From positions 124,001-188,000 of the forward strand of contig RWJK01001849.1 in the NCBI GenBank assembly GCA_004335835.1: 64,000 bases of DNA, read 5' to 3'. Below the pieces are notes generated by a model. That model did no database searches, was not told where the DNA came from, and worked only from the letters and a program-made list of their open reading frames with translations. Every line of letters starts with the position of its first letter. The first letter of the stretch is position 1. The position numbers and the translations under genes are program-made. Below are positions 46,534 through 57,414 of this stretch, in pieces. The stretch is from Scenedesmus sp. ARA3 (Eukaryota > Chlorophyta > Chlorophyceae > Sphaeropleales > Scenedesmaceae).

Positions 46534-49104
46534 ATGGCGCGAGTTTCCCTGTTTGCTTTGTGGGCCATCACCATCTGTTGTGCTTGTATTTGTGAGTGCC
46601 GAAAGACTGCAGGGATTTAAAATGGCCCGACGCACCGCTGACAGCCACGTGCAGAGCAATGCTGCAGGCAGCACTGCTCAAACATGCCAGACTGCAGCAT
46701 TGCAGCGGCATAGCACAGCACTACCATACAGAAAACTGGCTGAAAAATCATTGTGTGACTGACACTGAAACAACTAGTGGTGTATTGCTTGGGGTGCAGG
46801 TCATGCAGCTGGGCAGACTGTCGGATACAACAAGTCACAGGTGAAGTAATCAGCACTGCTCACTGCTCCTTCCACAGCCAGTACACGCCATCCAGCGGAG
46901 CTCGCCTTGGCGCGAGGCAGTAAGCTGCCAGCAGAGCATGAATTCTAGCCTCAGACGTGCTTTGTGCTGTGCAGATGGTGGTGCTGCATGAAGATGCACG
47001 TATCTTCCTGTACCCCAACTTCCTGACTGAAGGTGCGCCTGCGCCCTCAAGTCAATGCTCTGTCAGCTAAAGGCAGTGCTCTTTAAAAACAGCAGCAGCT
47101 CTTCAAAGTCAGCACAGCTGCCTGCAGCAACTGACGGCAAAATCACCCTTGCGCCAGCTAGGCTGGTGGCAGCATGCGCTCTGGGTACACGACATGCCGA
47201 CCCCACTGTGTTGCTGCAGCACGCATGGTGCCAGCAACAGCTGCTGCACGTGATGCCATGCAGAGGAGTGCGACCACATCATTGCCCTTGCTGAGCCACA
47301 GCTGCGCCGCAGCGAGGTTGTGGCGGCAGACCAGTCAGGTGCCATTGGCTCGGCTTCGTCAGACATCCGCACCAGTGCAGGCATGTTCTTTGAGCGAGGC
47401 CAGGACCAGGTTGTCAGAGGTGAGGCAGCTCTGCAGGAAGCCGGATGTGATAAATTTTTGTGTGCAGCTGAGAATAGCGTGTGAAGCAAGCCTTGCAGGA
47501 AAGGATGAGGCAGCTTCATGTGCTGTTTTGTGTGAGCAGGAGCTGTGCTTGCCTGCATGCCATGGCATGGCTCAAGTTGCACAGGGTGTGGCTATATTAG
47601 TACCACGCCGTGCCACCACAGCACTTGCAGGACAGCCGTGCAGTGCAGTTTCACATAAAGTATTATAGCTTATCTAGCACTGTCCAAGTTTTGCATGCCC
47701 ACCACCTGTCGCACGGCTGCAGCCATTGAGGAGCGCATCGCCAGGTGGACGCTTCTGCCCGTGGGCAACGGCGAGGGCCTGCAGGCGCTCAAGTACAGCG
47801 GCGGCCAGAAGTATGACGGGCACTAGTGAGTGTGGGGCAGGAGCTTGCAGTGGCACATGGGCGGTGCTGAATGATGTGCTAGTGGGGCGACAAGCATCTG
47901 CTTGCACAGCAGCTGCTTTGGCCCCTAGCTAAGGATTGACCGTCAGACAGTTCAACCTGTGGCGAGCATAGTCTCCTGCCAAACTGCTGCCAGATGTTGC
48001 TCTGCCTTGCAGTGACTTCTTCTTCGACGATGTCAACACACGCAACGGCGGGAACAGGGTAGCCACAGTGCTCATGTACTTGCAGGATGTGGAGGAGGGC
48101 GGCGAGACGGTGAGCGACATATGCACAAACATGGCAGCTATTGTGCCTCAGCACTGCTGGCAGTAGCATGCGGCTCCCACTGCTGGTGCGCAGGAACTGG
48201 TGCTGCCCCTGCTGCTGCGCATGCTATCAGCCACGGAGTTGCACGCTAACAGCTGGCAGCTCTGTTGGTAGCTGCAGCTGCTACGGCCTGCCAGCATGCA
48301 CAGTGCGGTGCGCAGAGGCTGCAGGGATGGGCACTGGCGCACCTGTCTCTCAGATAGTACTACACTGGCAGGAGTGCACCGCCAAACTGCTGGGCAGCCG
48401 GTATACCGGCGGAAATAATAGTAGTTGATTACCCTTGGCATGTACGCTGCTTGTGCAGATGTTCCCCTTACTCCCAGCTCCTGAAGGGCTCAACCCACCA
48501 GAGTTCTCCAACTGTGCCAGGAGTGTGCTGGCAGTCAAGCCCAAGAAAGGCACAGGTGGGTGGATGAAGACGCATCCACCCTGGCTGCCTGGTAGCTCAG
48601 CAGTTGCTGCAGACTAGATACTAGAGAAGGCGCATCAGTCCGTGGGCTAGCACACCACGCCACCCTTGCACTTGGTAGCTTTGACTGATTGACCGGCACC
48701 TGCTGACCTGACAATCACCCTGCAAAAACAACCTGAAAACTACCATGCGGTCAAGTGCTGACTCAGCCATCTGCTGTGCCGCCCCTGTTGCCGCCGGCAT
48801 CACAGCCCTGCTCTTCCACAGCATGACACCATCAGGCAAGCTGGAGGAGCGCTCGCTGCATGAGGCCTGCCCACCGCTGCACAGCAGCGTCAAGTACAGC
48901 ATGTCCAAGTGGATACATGCTGGCGCCTTTTCAACAACCCCTGAGCCATACGCACAACCAGCGGCAGCAGCACCTGTGCCAGGGGTGCTGCCGGAGGTGC
49001 AGGCGCAGATGCTGCAGCAGAGGGTGCAGCAGCGCAAGCTGCTGGACGACGCAGTCGTGCAGGCCAGGCTGACTGAGCTGCACGAGCGCATGACACAGGA
49101 GTAG
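46534..49104 (+). CDS. Secretory prolyl 4-hydroxylase
   Basis: Eight exons, 46534-46591, 46882-46919, 46975-47032, 47264-47419, 47723-47825, 48013-48109, 48459-48555 and 48806-49104, close to 301 residues, the usual size of plant and algal P4Hs. Exon 1 encodes a classic signal sequence (MARVSLFALWAITICCACI). Exon 2 is only 38 bases and uses the second AG in CACAGCCAG; the first would break the frame. The 2-oxoglutarate/Fe(II) dioxygenase core shows IFLYPNFLTEEECDHI, SDIRTSAGMFFERGQD, LPVGNGEGLQALKY and NGGNRVATVLMYLQDVEEGG. Metal ligands are H137, D139 (GHYDFFFDD) and H221 (SLHEACPP); K232 should bind 2-oxoglutarate. It hydroxylates proline in secreted Hyp-rich glycoproteins in the ER/Golgi. 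The last 50 residues form a Gln-rich helix beyond the core. If exons 1-2 are wrong, an ATG at 46975 would give a leaderless 269-residue form. Confidence 0.85.
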
Positions 49105-49554
49105 TGAACTGTTGGAAGAATGCGGCGTGTGTCTTGAGGTCCTCAGACCGTCGAGATGAGCGTGGCTGGATAGGCTCTAGCATCTAGTCAGGCAGCACGA
49201 AGCAAACAACAAACTTCACTGTCCACATCGTTGCATGTGCTTTGAAGGTGGGGCCATGTGGCTGGGCAGGGGCCACATGATCAGAAACATGAAACTGCCA
49301 AAATTTCTAGATTTCAGACAACTGTCTGCGGAAGCAGCGTGGGCAATCAAGGGTCCTGATAGCCAGTGACCTGTGGTAGAACATAAGGGCTTGCCAAAAC
49401 CCTTCCTGCAACGGTCGTGCTGCTGCTTTGCTTACAATATACTTATGGCAAGGAGATTCCAATGCACTACTGATCATTTTGCATCAAGTTTGCGTAGTTT
49501 GCGTCTCTCGCACCCACATCAGCAACACTCGTACCTTTGCAGAGCAAAGTAGCT
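49105..49554. other. Intergenic, P4H to actobindin-like gene
   Basis: 450 bases between two plus-strand genes. It contains an apparent 3' splice acceptor (TTTGCAG) at 49535-49541 just before the next start codon, suggesting a 5' UTR intron there. Nothing else recognised. Confidence 0.4.
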
Positions 49555-51419
49555 ATGGACGAGGTCCTGCAGGAGGTCAAACAAGAGCACAAGCTGCATC
49601 ACGTGGAGACAGTTGACAAAGGCCAGCCCGTCATTGATCCAGGTGGCTCTCTTGGCCATGTGCTCGGAACCAACCACTGCCGAGCTGGCAGCATCTGCAG
49701 CCTCTGCATCCTCTGCTGCCCAACTCAAGCTGTTTTTGAATGTAGCTGGTTATGGATCGCTTGTTCTTGCATGTCGTAAGCTGCTACGTTTGGCCATTGC
49801 TGTGCTGCAAATACAGACGTGCATCTGAGGACATTTGACAAGCAAGGCCTGCTGAGCAGCATTGAAGCCGGTGAGGTGTTCAGATGGACCTAGTACAGCT
49901 GTCGAGCAAGGCAGAGCTGGCTACAGATCTGCGAGGGCCTCGGTGTCACCTGCTGTTGCTGTTTTGTGTGAGGCGCCGTGATGTAGGTGCACATGTGCTT
50001 ACATGCACCTGGTGCTGCTCATCTGTCATCATCGTGGTCTATCCATCACGATTATGCAGTGTTAAAGTCATTTTGATCCCTGCCCTCGCAAGCGCGTGCA
50101 GCAGCACTAAGCTACGCTGTTGATGCGCCTGTTTGCTGCAGGTGTGCCGCTGAAGCACGTGGACACTGTGGACAAGAGCCAGCCAGTTATTGAACGTGAG
50201 CACACTGCAATGGCAGAACTGAAGCAGCAGCGTTCTGCAGTGTTTTCACTCAGCACCTATCTTCACTGTGCAGCCTGTCGCGCTGTAGGCCTGCACTGCG
50301 CAGCATGCTGTTTCCTGCCATCTGCAACCTGGGCGTACAATGGTATGCCGCAGGTGAACTGCAGCTTGCATATGTGCTTCACGCATTGGGCCATCCTTTG
50401 GCCTGCTGCATGCAGCTGTAGCGCCCCAACACCTGCACCTCTTGCAGAACCCCCGTGCATGCAGCGCGTGCAGTCACCTCATTCACACCCTCAATCCCTG
50501 CCTGCCTTTTCTTGCCTGCTACTGCTGCATGTATGCGCACACATTCACAACCCCGCACTCGTTGTCCTGCAATCTATGTTCCTGCAACTATTCCTGCAAC
50601 TGTTCCTGCACCTGCCGCAGCTGACGTGCACGTGCAGCCAAACAACCACAAGGAGCTGCTGCAGGAGGTGCGCGCAGCAGCAGCACACGCGGCGCTGGTG
50701 CGCGAGGTGCATGCAGTGAGTGACGCTGCTGGTGCTGGCGATGGTGACGAGGACGTGGAGGCCAGCCCGATTGTGGCGCAGCTGAAGCACGTGGAGACAG
50801 CGGACAAGGGCCATCCAGCGCTTGACCCCAACGCACACGTGGGCAAGGTGAGCAGCTGGGCAAGGTGCAGAGCTGGTGAGTTGGGAGTAAAGCAGTTGGG
50901 GACAGCAGCACAGGCGCGAGGGGTGCACCTCCCTGACTTGTGCTATCGGCGATTGACCTGCCTTGATGGATCCTATGCAGAGTTGCGCTTGAGTTGGCCT
51001 TAGGAGCATTGCTGCTGGAGGTTCCAGCAATGCCCTGCCTGCTTCACTTCAGCTGAGGTCAGCACCTGATGCATGCAGTGCCTAGGGGTACTCCTGCAAG
51101 GCTTCCTGCAAGAGGTGGCACTGCCGCACAGCCTGTGTCAGATCACCCAACCCCACACCTCGCTATTGGCTGACCCCCGCTGCTGCTGCTGCTGCTGCTG
51201 CTGCTGTGCTTTGCCCGGCAGTGGGACAAGGAGGGTTTCCTGCAGGAGGTGGCAGCGCCGCACAGCCTGCGCCATGTGGAGCCCAGCCAGATGCACGACG
51301 CCAGCAGGCCGGCCATCCCTGCTGATGCACACGTGGGAGGGAACCCAGCCAAGGCAGTGCTGGAGGCGATTGCACACGGGGAAGTGCCGCAGCTGAGGCA
51401 TGTGGAGGCGCCGCAGTAG
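49555..51419 (+). CDS. Actobindin-like multi-repeat actin-monomer-binding protein
   Basis: Five exons, 49555-49642, 49817-49870, 50142-50195, 50621-50847 and 51222-51419, close to 206 residues. The protein is built from repeats of a short amphipathic helix, a linker and an actin-binding motif: VLQEVKQEHKLHHVETVDKG, LLSSIEAGVPLKHVDTVDKS, VAQLKHVETADKGHPALD, then a degenerate FLQEVAAPHSLRHVEPSQ and a truncated VLEAIAHGEVPQLRHVEAPQ. Between repeats are DVHV-type spacers (DVHLRTFDKQG, DVHVQPNNHK, NAHVGKWDKEG). This is the arrangement of actobindin, the beta-thymosin/WH2-class G-actin-binding protein of Acanthamoeba. The expected role is sequestering or delivering actin monomers in the cytosol. 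Repeat 3 is interrupted by about 38 residues (an acidic, Gly/Ala-rich loop). The LKHVET core is strong in repeats 1-3 and weak in 4 and 5. Confidence 0.8.
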
Positions 51420-52545
51420 GCAGGCTGCGGCAGTGTGCGGCAGTGCACGTAGGGTGCTGTGTATATGTGTGTGCATGCAGGGGTGGATGATAATGTTGCG
51501 GTAAGGAGCTGCAGGCTGTTGGGGTGGGCTGTGGGCGGCTGCAGGCGTGGAACTAGATGGAGGGGCTTGTGGCAAGTGTGGTTGCAGTGGTTGTCGCAGT
51601 GGTTGCAGCACTGCCAGGCCTGTGTCTTGGCGGTTTGCCGCAGCTGCTAGCTCTGCAGTTGTGGATGTGAAAAGGCTCCAGCAGGCGTGCCTATCAGCCA
51701 GCACGTTGCAGGATTGTCCACTTCCCAATGATGGGCTCTCAGACAGTGTTTGGCGTATGCGTTTGTAGGGCATAATCTAATTCTCTGGTCAAGTAGCATC
51801 AATGTAGCACATCAGTGTGCTGTTGACAAAAAGGTTACATCTGCATTCTGCTGTCTGCAAGCAACTGCATGATTAATGTGCAGGCTGCAGCTGCATTAAT
51901 GCGGCATCTACATGCAGGATGCTTGTGGCATGTTGGTCAGCTCTGCAGCTTCTTTGGCAGAAGCAGAGCATGTCTGCAAAGGTCACGAGGCGGAGAATGG
52001 GCAGGCATGTGTCAGTGGCAGTATGCGCTGAAGGGGTGCAGCTGGGTTTGAGTTTGGTATGAAAGGGCGCCGCGTGTCACTTTGAGCGTGGACTAGTGCT
52101 CAGTAACGCATCCAGTACATGACCGTGTACACGGCAGAAACATGTTTCTGGTGGCATGCTGTTGCCAGCTGGTGCTCAAGCACCAAGGTTGTAACGCACT
52201 TTCTGGGAACCTTGATACGGCATCAGTGATTTCAACTGGCCCAGTTGATATGCACCGTGTGCATCAGCCACGGGCCCGCCGTTTCTGCAAGGGTACAGTC
52301 TGTCAACGCAAAGTGAACCGCGGCTGTCAGCGTTCAACAGCACCGCTGCTTGGGGTCTGTCACAGGCCACCCTGCCACCAGGGTGGCGATCTCAGCATGC
52401 ACATCCCAGCAAGAACGTAAGCAAAACAAGACAGACAGGCAGGCAGAGTAACTGGACTTTGCTACTGCACCACAGCTGCGCATCCGGTCAAACAAGCCCC
52501 AAAACCGTTGGCAACCCAACATGTGCCGGTTGTGGCGCCCCCATA
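51420..52545. other. Convergent intergenic region
   Basis: 3' flanks of the actobindin-like gene (plus) and the F-box gene (minus). A plus-strand TGTAA is at 52190-52194. No gene recognised. Confidence 0.4.
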
Positions 52546-52797
52546 TCAGGACCACACAGCCCGTCCCTGCAGGGGAAAGGCCAGCTGGCCTTTCCACAGC
52601 TGGCACAGAAACCACACGACACGGCCTGTGACTGCCAGTGTGTTTGTGGCAAACACAAGACCTACTGCTGCAAGCACTCCTTGTCCTGCTGATACCCAAA
52701 AGCCAATCGTCACACTGCCCAATATAGTGTACAGCAGAATACAACCAGCCGCAACCGCCACAGCCCCAGCAAGCGGCACCTCCCTCAACTGCGTCAT
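52546..52797 (-). CDS. Possible 83-residue membrane protein overlapping F-box stop
   Basis: An ATG shares one base with the TGA of the F-box/LRR gene (TGATG, minus strand) and opens 83 residues in a different frame. The product has two hydrophobic stretches, LAGAVAVAAGCILLYTILGS and a second around GVLAAVGLVFATNTLAV, then ends in a short polar tail. No family recognised. It could be the second cistron of a bicistronic mRNA, the true C-terminus after an assembly frameshift, or just 3' UTR. Confidence 0.25.
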   Translation of the reverse strand: MTQLREVPLAGAVAVAAGCILLYTILGSVTIGFWVSAGQGVLAAVGLVFATNTLAVTGRVVWFLCQLWKGQLAFPLQGRAVWS

Positions 52798-53882
52798 CAC
52801 GGCTTCCGCAGCCCGCCTGCCTGCATGATGTGCAGCACCGGCCGCAGGTCGGCCACCTTCCTGCAGCCCGTCAGCACCAGCTCGCTTAGGCCTGCCAGCC
52901 TGCTGAGGGGCGCCAGGCTGACCAGCTCCCGAGCCTCTGTGAGGTCCAGGCTGGCCAGGCCTGACACAGCCTGAGGCAATTATGTCAAGATGCAAACAGA
53001 CGACAGTGGCAGCAGACAGCAGCAGGGTGAAGATGCGGTGGGGTGCGGCCTTTGTTTCCAGAATGTGCACCACACGTGCTGGCGCTGACACATTGATAAC
53101 GCTGTAAACCTGTGCTGCATTGCATCACAGAACTATGCACAGCAATGTCAGCGGTGAAACCTGTTCCAGAGCTCTGAGCAGCATGCATGCGGCACTTGTC
53201 ATGATTCCCCAAATGCAGCGCCGCTGCAGACTTATCGTGTGGCTCCACCATCAGCCAGTAACAACCATGAGAGAGCATGCACATTTCACTGAAAATCAAT
53301 GTAAAAACTACACAACTGAGCCTCACCTGCAGGGGTGCCAGGTCAGACACGCAGCTGCCGTGTAGGTCCACCCGAGTAAGCTGCGGGAAGCAGTGCCAGG
53401 GGCAGTGCTGCGCAATGCTGGCGTCACAGCCCTGCAGGCCCAGGCAGCGCAGGCTGCTCAGCACTGCCAGGGGGCCCAGGGCATCCAGTGGCAGCTGGTC
53501 CTCCTGCAGCTGCAGTAAGCAAGGAGATACAGGGAAAGGGCAGCAAACATGCAAGTTGTTCAGCAGGAGCAGCAGGTGGGTAAGGTGGGACCACAGTGCA
53601 ATTCATTGGCCAGTGCATCCAGTGGCAGCTGGTCCTCCTGCAGCTGCAGTAAGCAAGGAGATAAAGGGAAAGGGCAGCACACGAGGTTTTTGAGCGGCAG
53701 GAGGAGCAGCGGGTGGGGCATGGAGAAGCATAGGGCAGCATGCCACTGGCCTGTGTCGGCCAGAGGCATCCTGCACTGCTTTTTGGCTCAGCTGGTATCA
53801 GCGAGACTGCAAGAATGTCAGAGCACGTAACACTCACATTCTAACAAAATGCAAGAAGCCGAGTAGCACTGCGTTGGGTGTG

Positions 53883-53931
<49 letters not shown>

Positions 53932-55497
53932 CCGCACCTGGTGCAGGTCCAGCTCCTGTAAGTTTGTGAGGCAGCTGAGGGGGCTGATGTCATACACTGA
54001 CACAGCAAACACCTCCAGCTCCTGCAGGGGTGCCAGCAGCAGCAGCAACAACAGCAGTCAGGCAAGCAGCTTGGCTGGCAACAACCACGATGGCGGCGCC
54101 AGCTGAGTGATGCCAGAACAAGCACAGCAACCACATAATCACCTCTAAACGCCATCATCTGCTGTGCAAGGCAACTTTACACGCTGCCCGCGCCTTGGGT
54201 TTCCTCCTTGTGGCTGCAAATATATCTGCTGCAGGCACTACATGCACTGCGTGTAGTGTTGTGGACTGCTGTGCTGCAGCGTACCTGCAGGCTGGTGAAG
54301 GCAGCCAGGGGCGACAGGTCCTGGATGGCGCTGCTGATGCGCAGCCGGCGCAGCGCAGGCAGGTGCTCCGACAGCTGCAGCCCCATCACAACCCACACGT
54401 CATAGCCCAGGTACAGCTCCTGCAGCAGCAGCGGCGGCGGCGGCGGCAGCAGCAGCAACGAAAGAAGGGAACAACTACTTGAGGGTTCATACACCATGCA
54501 CACAGGGGTTGGCAGCAGACAGAACCGAGCAGCACTACGCTGCTGCAACTACAGGTGCCTGCTGCCTTTCAGCCACCTGGCCTTGGGCGACAGTAGCTGC
54601 ACACTGCTAGTGTGCTGCAGCCGCGTGAAAATGGACACTGCTGGCTCTGCCACCTCCCTGCCTTCTACCTCATAATGTGCATGCTGTTGCTGGCCCTGCA
54701 CTCAATCACAAGGGCGGCTATCAGGCCAGCTGCTGAATGCAGCAGCAGCCTGGCCAGGCCCCCACCTGCAGTGTCGGATGGCCTGACAGCGGCGTCAGGT
54801 CGCGCGCGAAGCAGCGGTCGATGGTTAGCGCAGTGAGCTGCACATGCCGCAGGCTGCTGAGGTCGCGCAGGCTGCGGCAGCTGGCCAGCGTCAGCGCTGA
54901 TAGGCAGGGCAGGCCGGGCAGCGGTGACAGCTGCTCCAGGTGGCGGCACTCCTCCAGGTGCAGCGACTGCATATGCAGGTGGGGAGATTGTAGGAGTCAA
55001 GGCGTGTGCACAGGCCAGCAGCAGCTGGGGAGGTGGTTGGTGTGTGTCACAACCAGCTACAGTGTAGCTGTGCTGTTAGAGGGCAAACAGCTTGGCAGGA
55101 AGATGCTTGTGAAACGAAGCATGTGCCGTGCATGGGGCAGAGCATGTGGTGCTCCGCACGAGTGCTGCTGAGCTGCTGCTGCTGAGCTGCAGCTGCTGTT
55201 GACAGCGCATGCCGCTACCTGCAGGTTTGATGCGGACGTGATCCAGCTCAGGTTATCCACACGCCTCAGTGACAGCCGAACAAGCCGTTTAGCGAACTGC
55301 TGTAGCCAGGCATGGTGTTCCGGTTGAGGTGCAGTCAGCTTCAGGGCTGGCAGCGGAAACTGCGAATGGACGAACGCCAGCAGCCACTGCCGACACACAC
55401 AGCAAATTGCCACGTATGAATGCTTCTCGCAGAAGCGAAAGATGTTGCACAGCGCTGGGGTCGGCAGATCGTTGATGGTGGTGTGTTCCTCCGCCAT
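52797..55497 (-). CDS. F-box and leucine-rich repeat protein
   Basis: Six exons, 55497-55219, 54966-54766, 54419-54285, 54021-53938, 53503-53327 and 52970-52797, all joined in phase 0, encode 349 residues. Residues about 8-50 (INDLPTPALCNIFRFCEK, then VAICCVCRQWLLAF) are an F-box, the SKP1-binding motif of SCF ubiquitin ligases. The remaining exons each begin at a leucine-repeat register: LEECRHLEQLSPLPGLPCL, LGYDVWVVMGLQLSEHLPAL, VFAVSVYDISPLSCLTNLQE, LAVLSSLRCLGLQGCDAS and LTEARELVSLAPLSRLAGL. It is likely an SCF substrate receptor of unknown target. Phase-0 LRR-per-exon structure fits growth by exon duplication, and a partial copy of exon 5 with its acceptor sits in the preceding intron (53615-53682). 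Confidence 0.85.
53481..53548. repeat. 68-bp direct repeat, copy 1 (spans exon 5 acceptor)
   Basis: Covers the first codons of F-box gene exon 5 plus the end of the preceding intron. The second copy lies at 53615-53682, a period of 134 bases, with two mismatches. Confidence 0.9.
53615..53682. repeat. 68-bp direct repeat, copy 2 (decoy acceptor)
   Basis: Lies inside the intron upstream of exon 5 in the F-box gene. It reproduces the CTGCAG acceptor and the EDQLPLDA codons, then runs to a stop. Confidence 0.9.
53884..53928. repeat. (CTG)15 microsatellite in an intron
   Basis: Fifteen pure CTG units just inside the intron downstream of F-box gene exon 4. On the gene's strand it reads CAG and thus offers many potential AG acceptors. 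Confidence 0.95.
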
Positions 55498-57414
55498 CTT
55501 AAGAGGTTTCACGCAAAATAGCTTTTTAACGGCGAAATCAACCCGTTTTTAGGGCAACTGCATGTACTACGCGCACAGTGGCCGTGTACATGGCAAGTAG
55601 GGTTCGACAAGGACAGGGTGCCAGCCTGACAACTTTTCACCGTGGTGCGTCCTCAGCTCTTCCGCCAGAGGCAGCCACATAACATGCGCAACACCAACAA
55701 ACATAAACAGCCTTGACTGAAAAGAGGTTGTTACAGTCGCTGCAAAAGCAGGTGTTGCCCCCACTGCATCATTGAGCACTTCATCTGATGCATGCAGGAC
55801 GCACCACTTCAGTATGACAGCTGCATCACAGCAGCAAATCAATGCGCGCTGAGCATTTCCAACACCCAATCCAGCTGTTGATGATCGCTACCAGATGAAG
55901 GAGGCACCTGGTCAGGGCCAAAGTTCTAATGTGACATCCTGCTGTCCGCCACGCTCCTGCCACCCATCCACATGCTGAAAAGCCACATGCTCAGAGGTCG
56001 AGCGTGCGCCCCCAAACCCTAAGCACCATCCAGCTGATGGTTCCCAGCTGATGGTACCCAAACAGTGCCGTCAATCAGTCAAACAAAAGGTCAGCAAGCC
56101 ACCCACCAGCTGCAGCAGCTAGGCACAGCGTCCACCCTGAAACAAGTAGCTCTGATGCCCCTGCCGCATGGCAAAAATGCACGGCAACCATGCACGCCAA
56201 AACAGCAGGTCCGTCTACAACACTGCTGCACGTCTCCAAGCATTGAGCAATGCATTGCCAGAGCAACACACTCGGCTGGTGCCATCAGCCCCACACAGCG
56301 GCTGTGCAGTGGCAGCAATGCACGAGTTGTTTGAAAACACCCCGTTCTTGAAGCAATATGTTGTCTAATGTGCATTGCTGCACTGCGTCAGCAACACGGC
56401 AATGAGGAGTGGCAGGAACAAAGCACTCAGCAGCCAACCAGCAGCAGCCAAAATCACAAAGGGTGACCGAAAACAGCCGCTGCCGCAGCAAGTACTGCTG
56501 ACCCGCAGGTACGCAATGCGCAGCTTTGCTCAGAGTCAAAGTGCCACCCCTACCCGCTCGTAGAGCCCGAACCTAAGACCTCTGCATCCAAAACCCCAAA
56601 CCACTCGGCCTGAACTTCATCTGAACATTAACCCTCCAGCCTGAACCGACCTGCCAGCCTGAACCCTCTCATCACATGCATACCACGTAAAGAACATACG
56701 TGCGCATGCAGCGAGCACATAGGAGGCTGGTTTGGCAGAAAGAACAACTTGCTACCTGCCTACCACGCATTTGCAGATCCGCAAGTGCACCCCCAAGGCC
56801 GCCGCAACATGCACACCAGCAGCACAGCAAGCACCGGGCAGCAGCACAGACCGCGCTCAACTCTCCACCACAGTGCTTTGCTCAGGACACTAGTCTGCGC
56901 TCGCCACTGCCAGCGCGCATGCCTAATCTGACACCACTAATCGCCTGGCAACAGATGACTCTGGAACCACCGAAACAGAGGGTGCAGCCAGCAGCAGCCA
57001 CTGCTGCCACAGGAGCTTGCAAAGCCAAGCAGCCACGCCGCACTATGTGACCATCAGAGCACAGCACACAATTTGGCCAAAGACTGGCTAGCGCAGGCTG
57101 CTGCTGTAAGCAGCCTGCCGGAATGAATGTACACCGGGCAGCCGCGCTGGGTGCTTCGCATGACAGCAACATGCAAAAAAACTAGCGCGGCACCCGGGCC
57201 AGGCCGCAACACACGCCACACAGCAGTTCAGCATATACTGTAGCCTTACTACTTTGCCTCACAGGGGCAAGCCGGCTTGCAGTACGGATGAGTTCTGCAT
57301 GAGACTGCACAGCACGCCATCACAGAACCGCCAGCTGCGTGTAACACCAACACCCACGCAGTGCAAAGCGCTCATGTGACGTGCCGGCCTGGCGCAGCGA
57401 GTGCACACTCAAGT
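55498..57414. other. Intergenic, F-box promoter and PRPS 3' flank
   Basis: 1.9 kb between two minus-strand genes. It contains degenerate CAGCCTGAACC copies around 56630-56665. No exon chain or RNA gene recognised in either strand. Confidence 0.45.
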
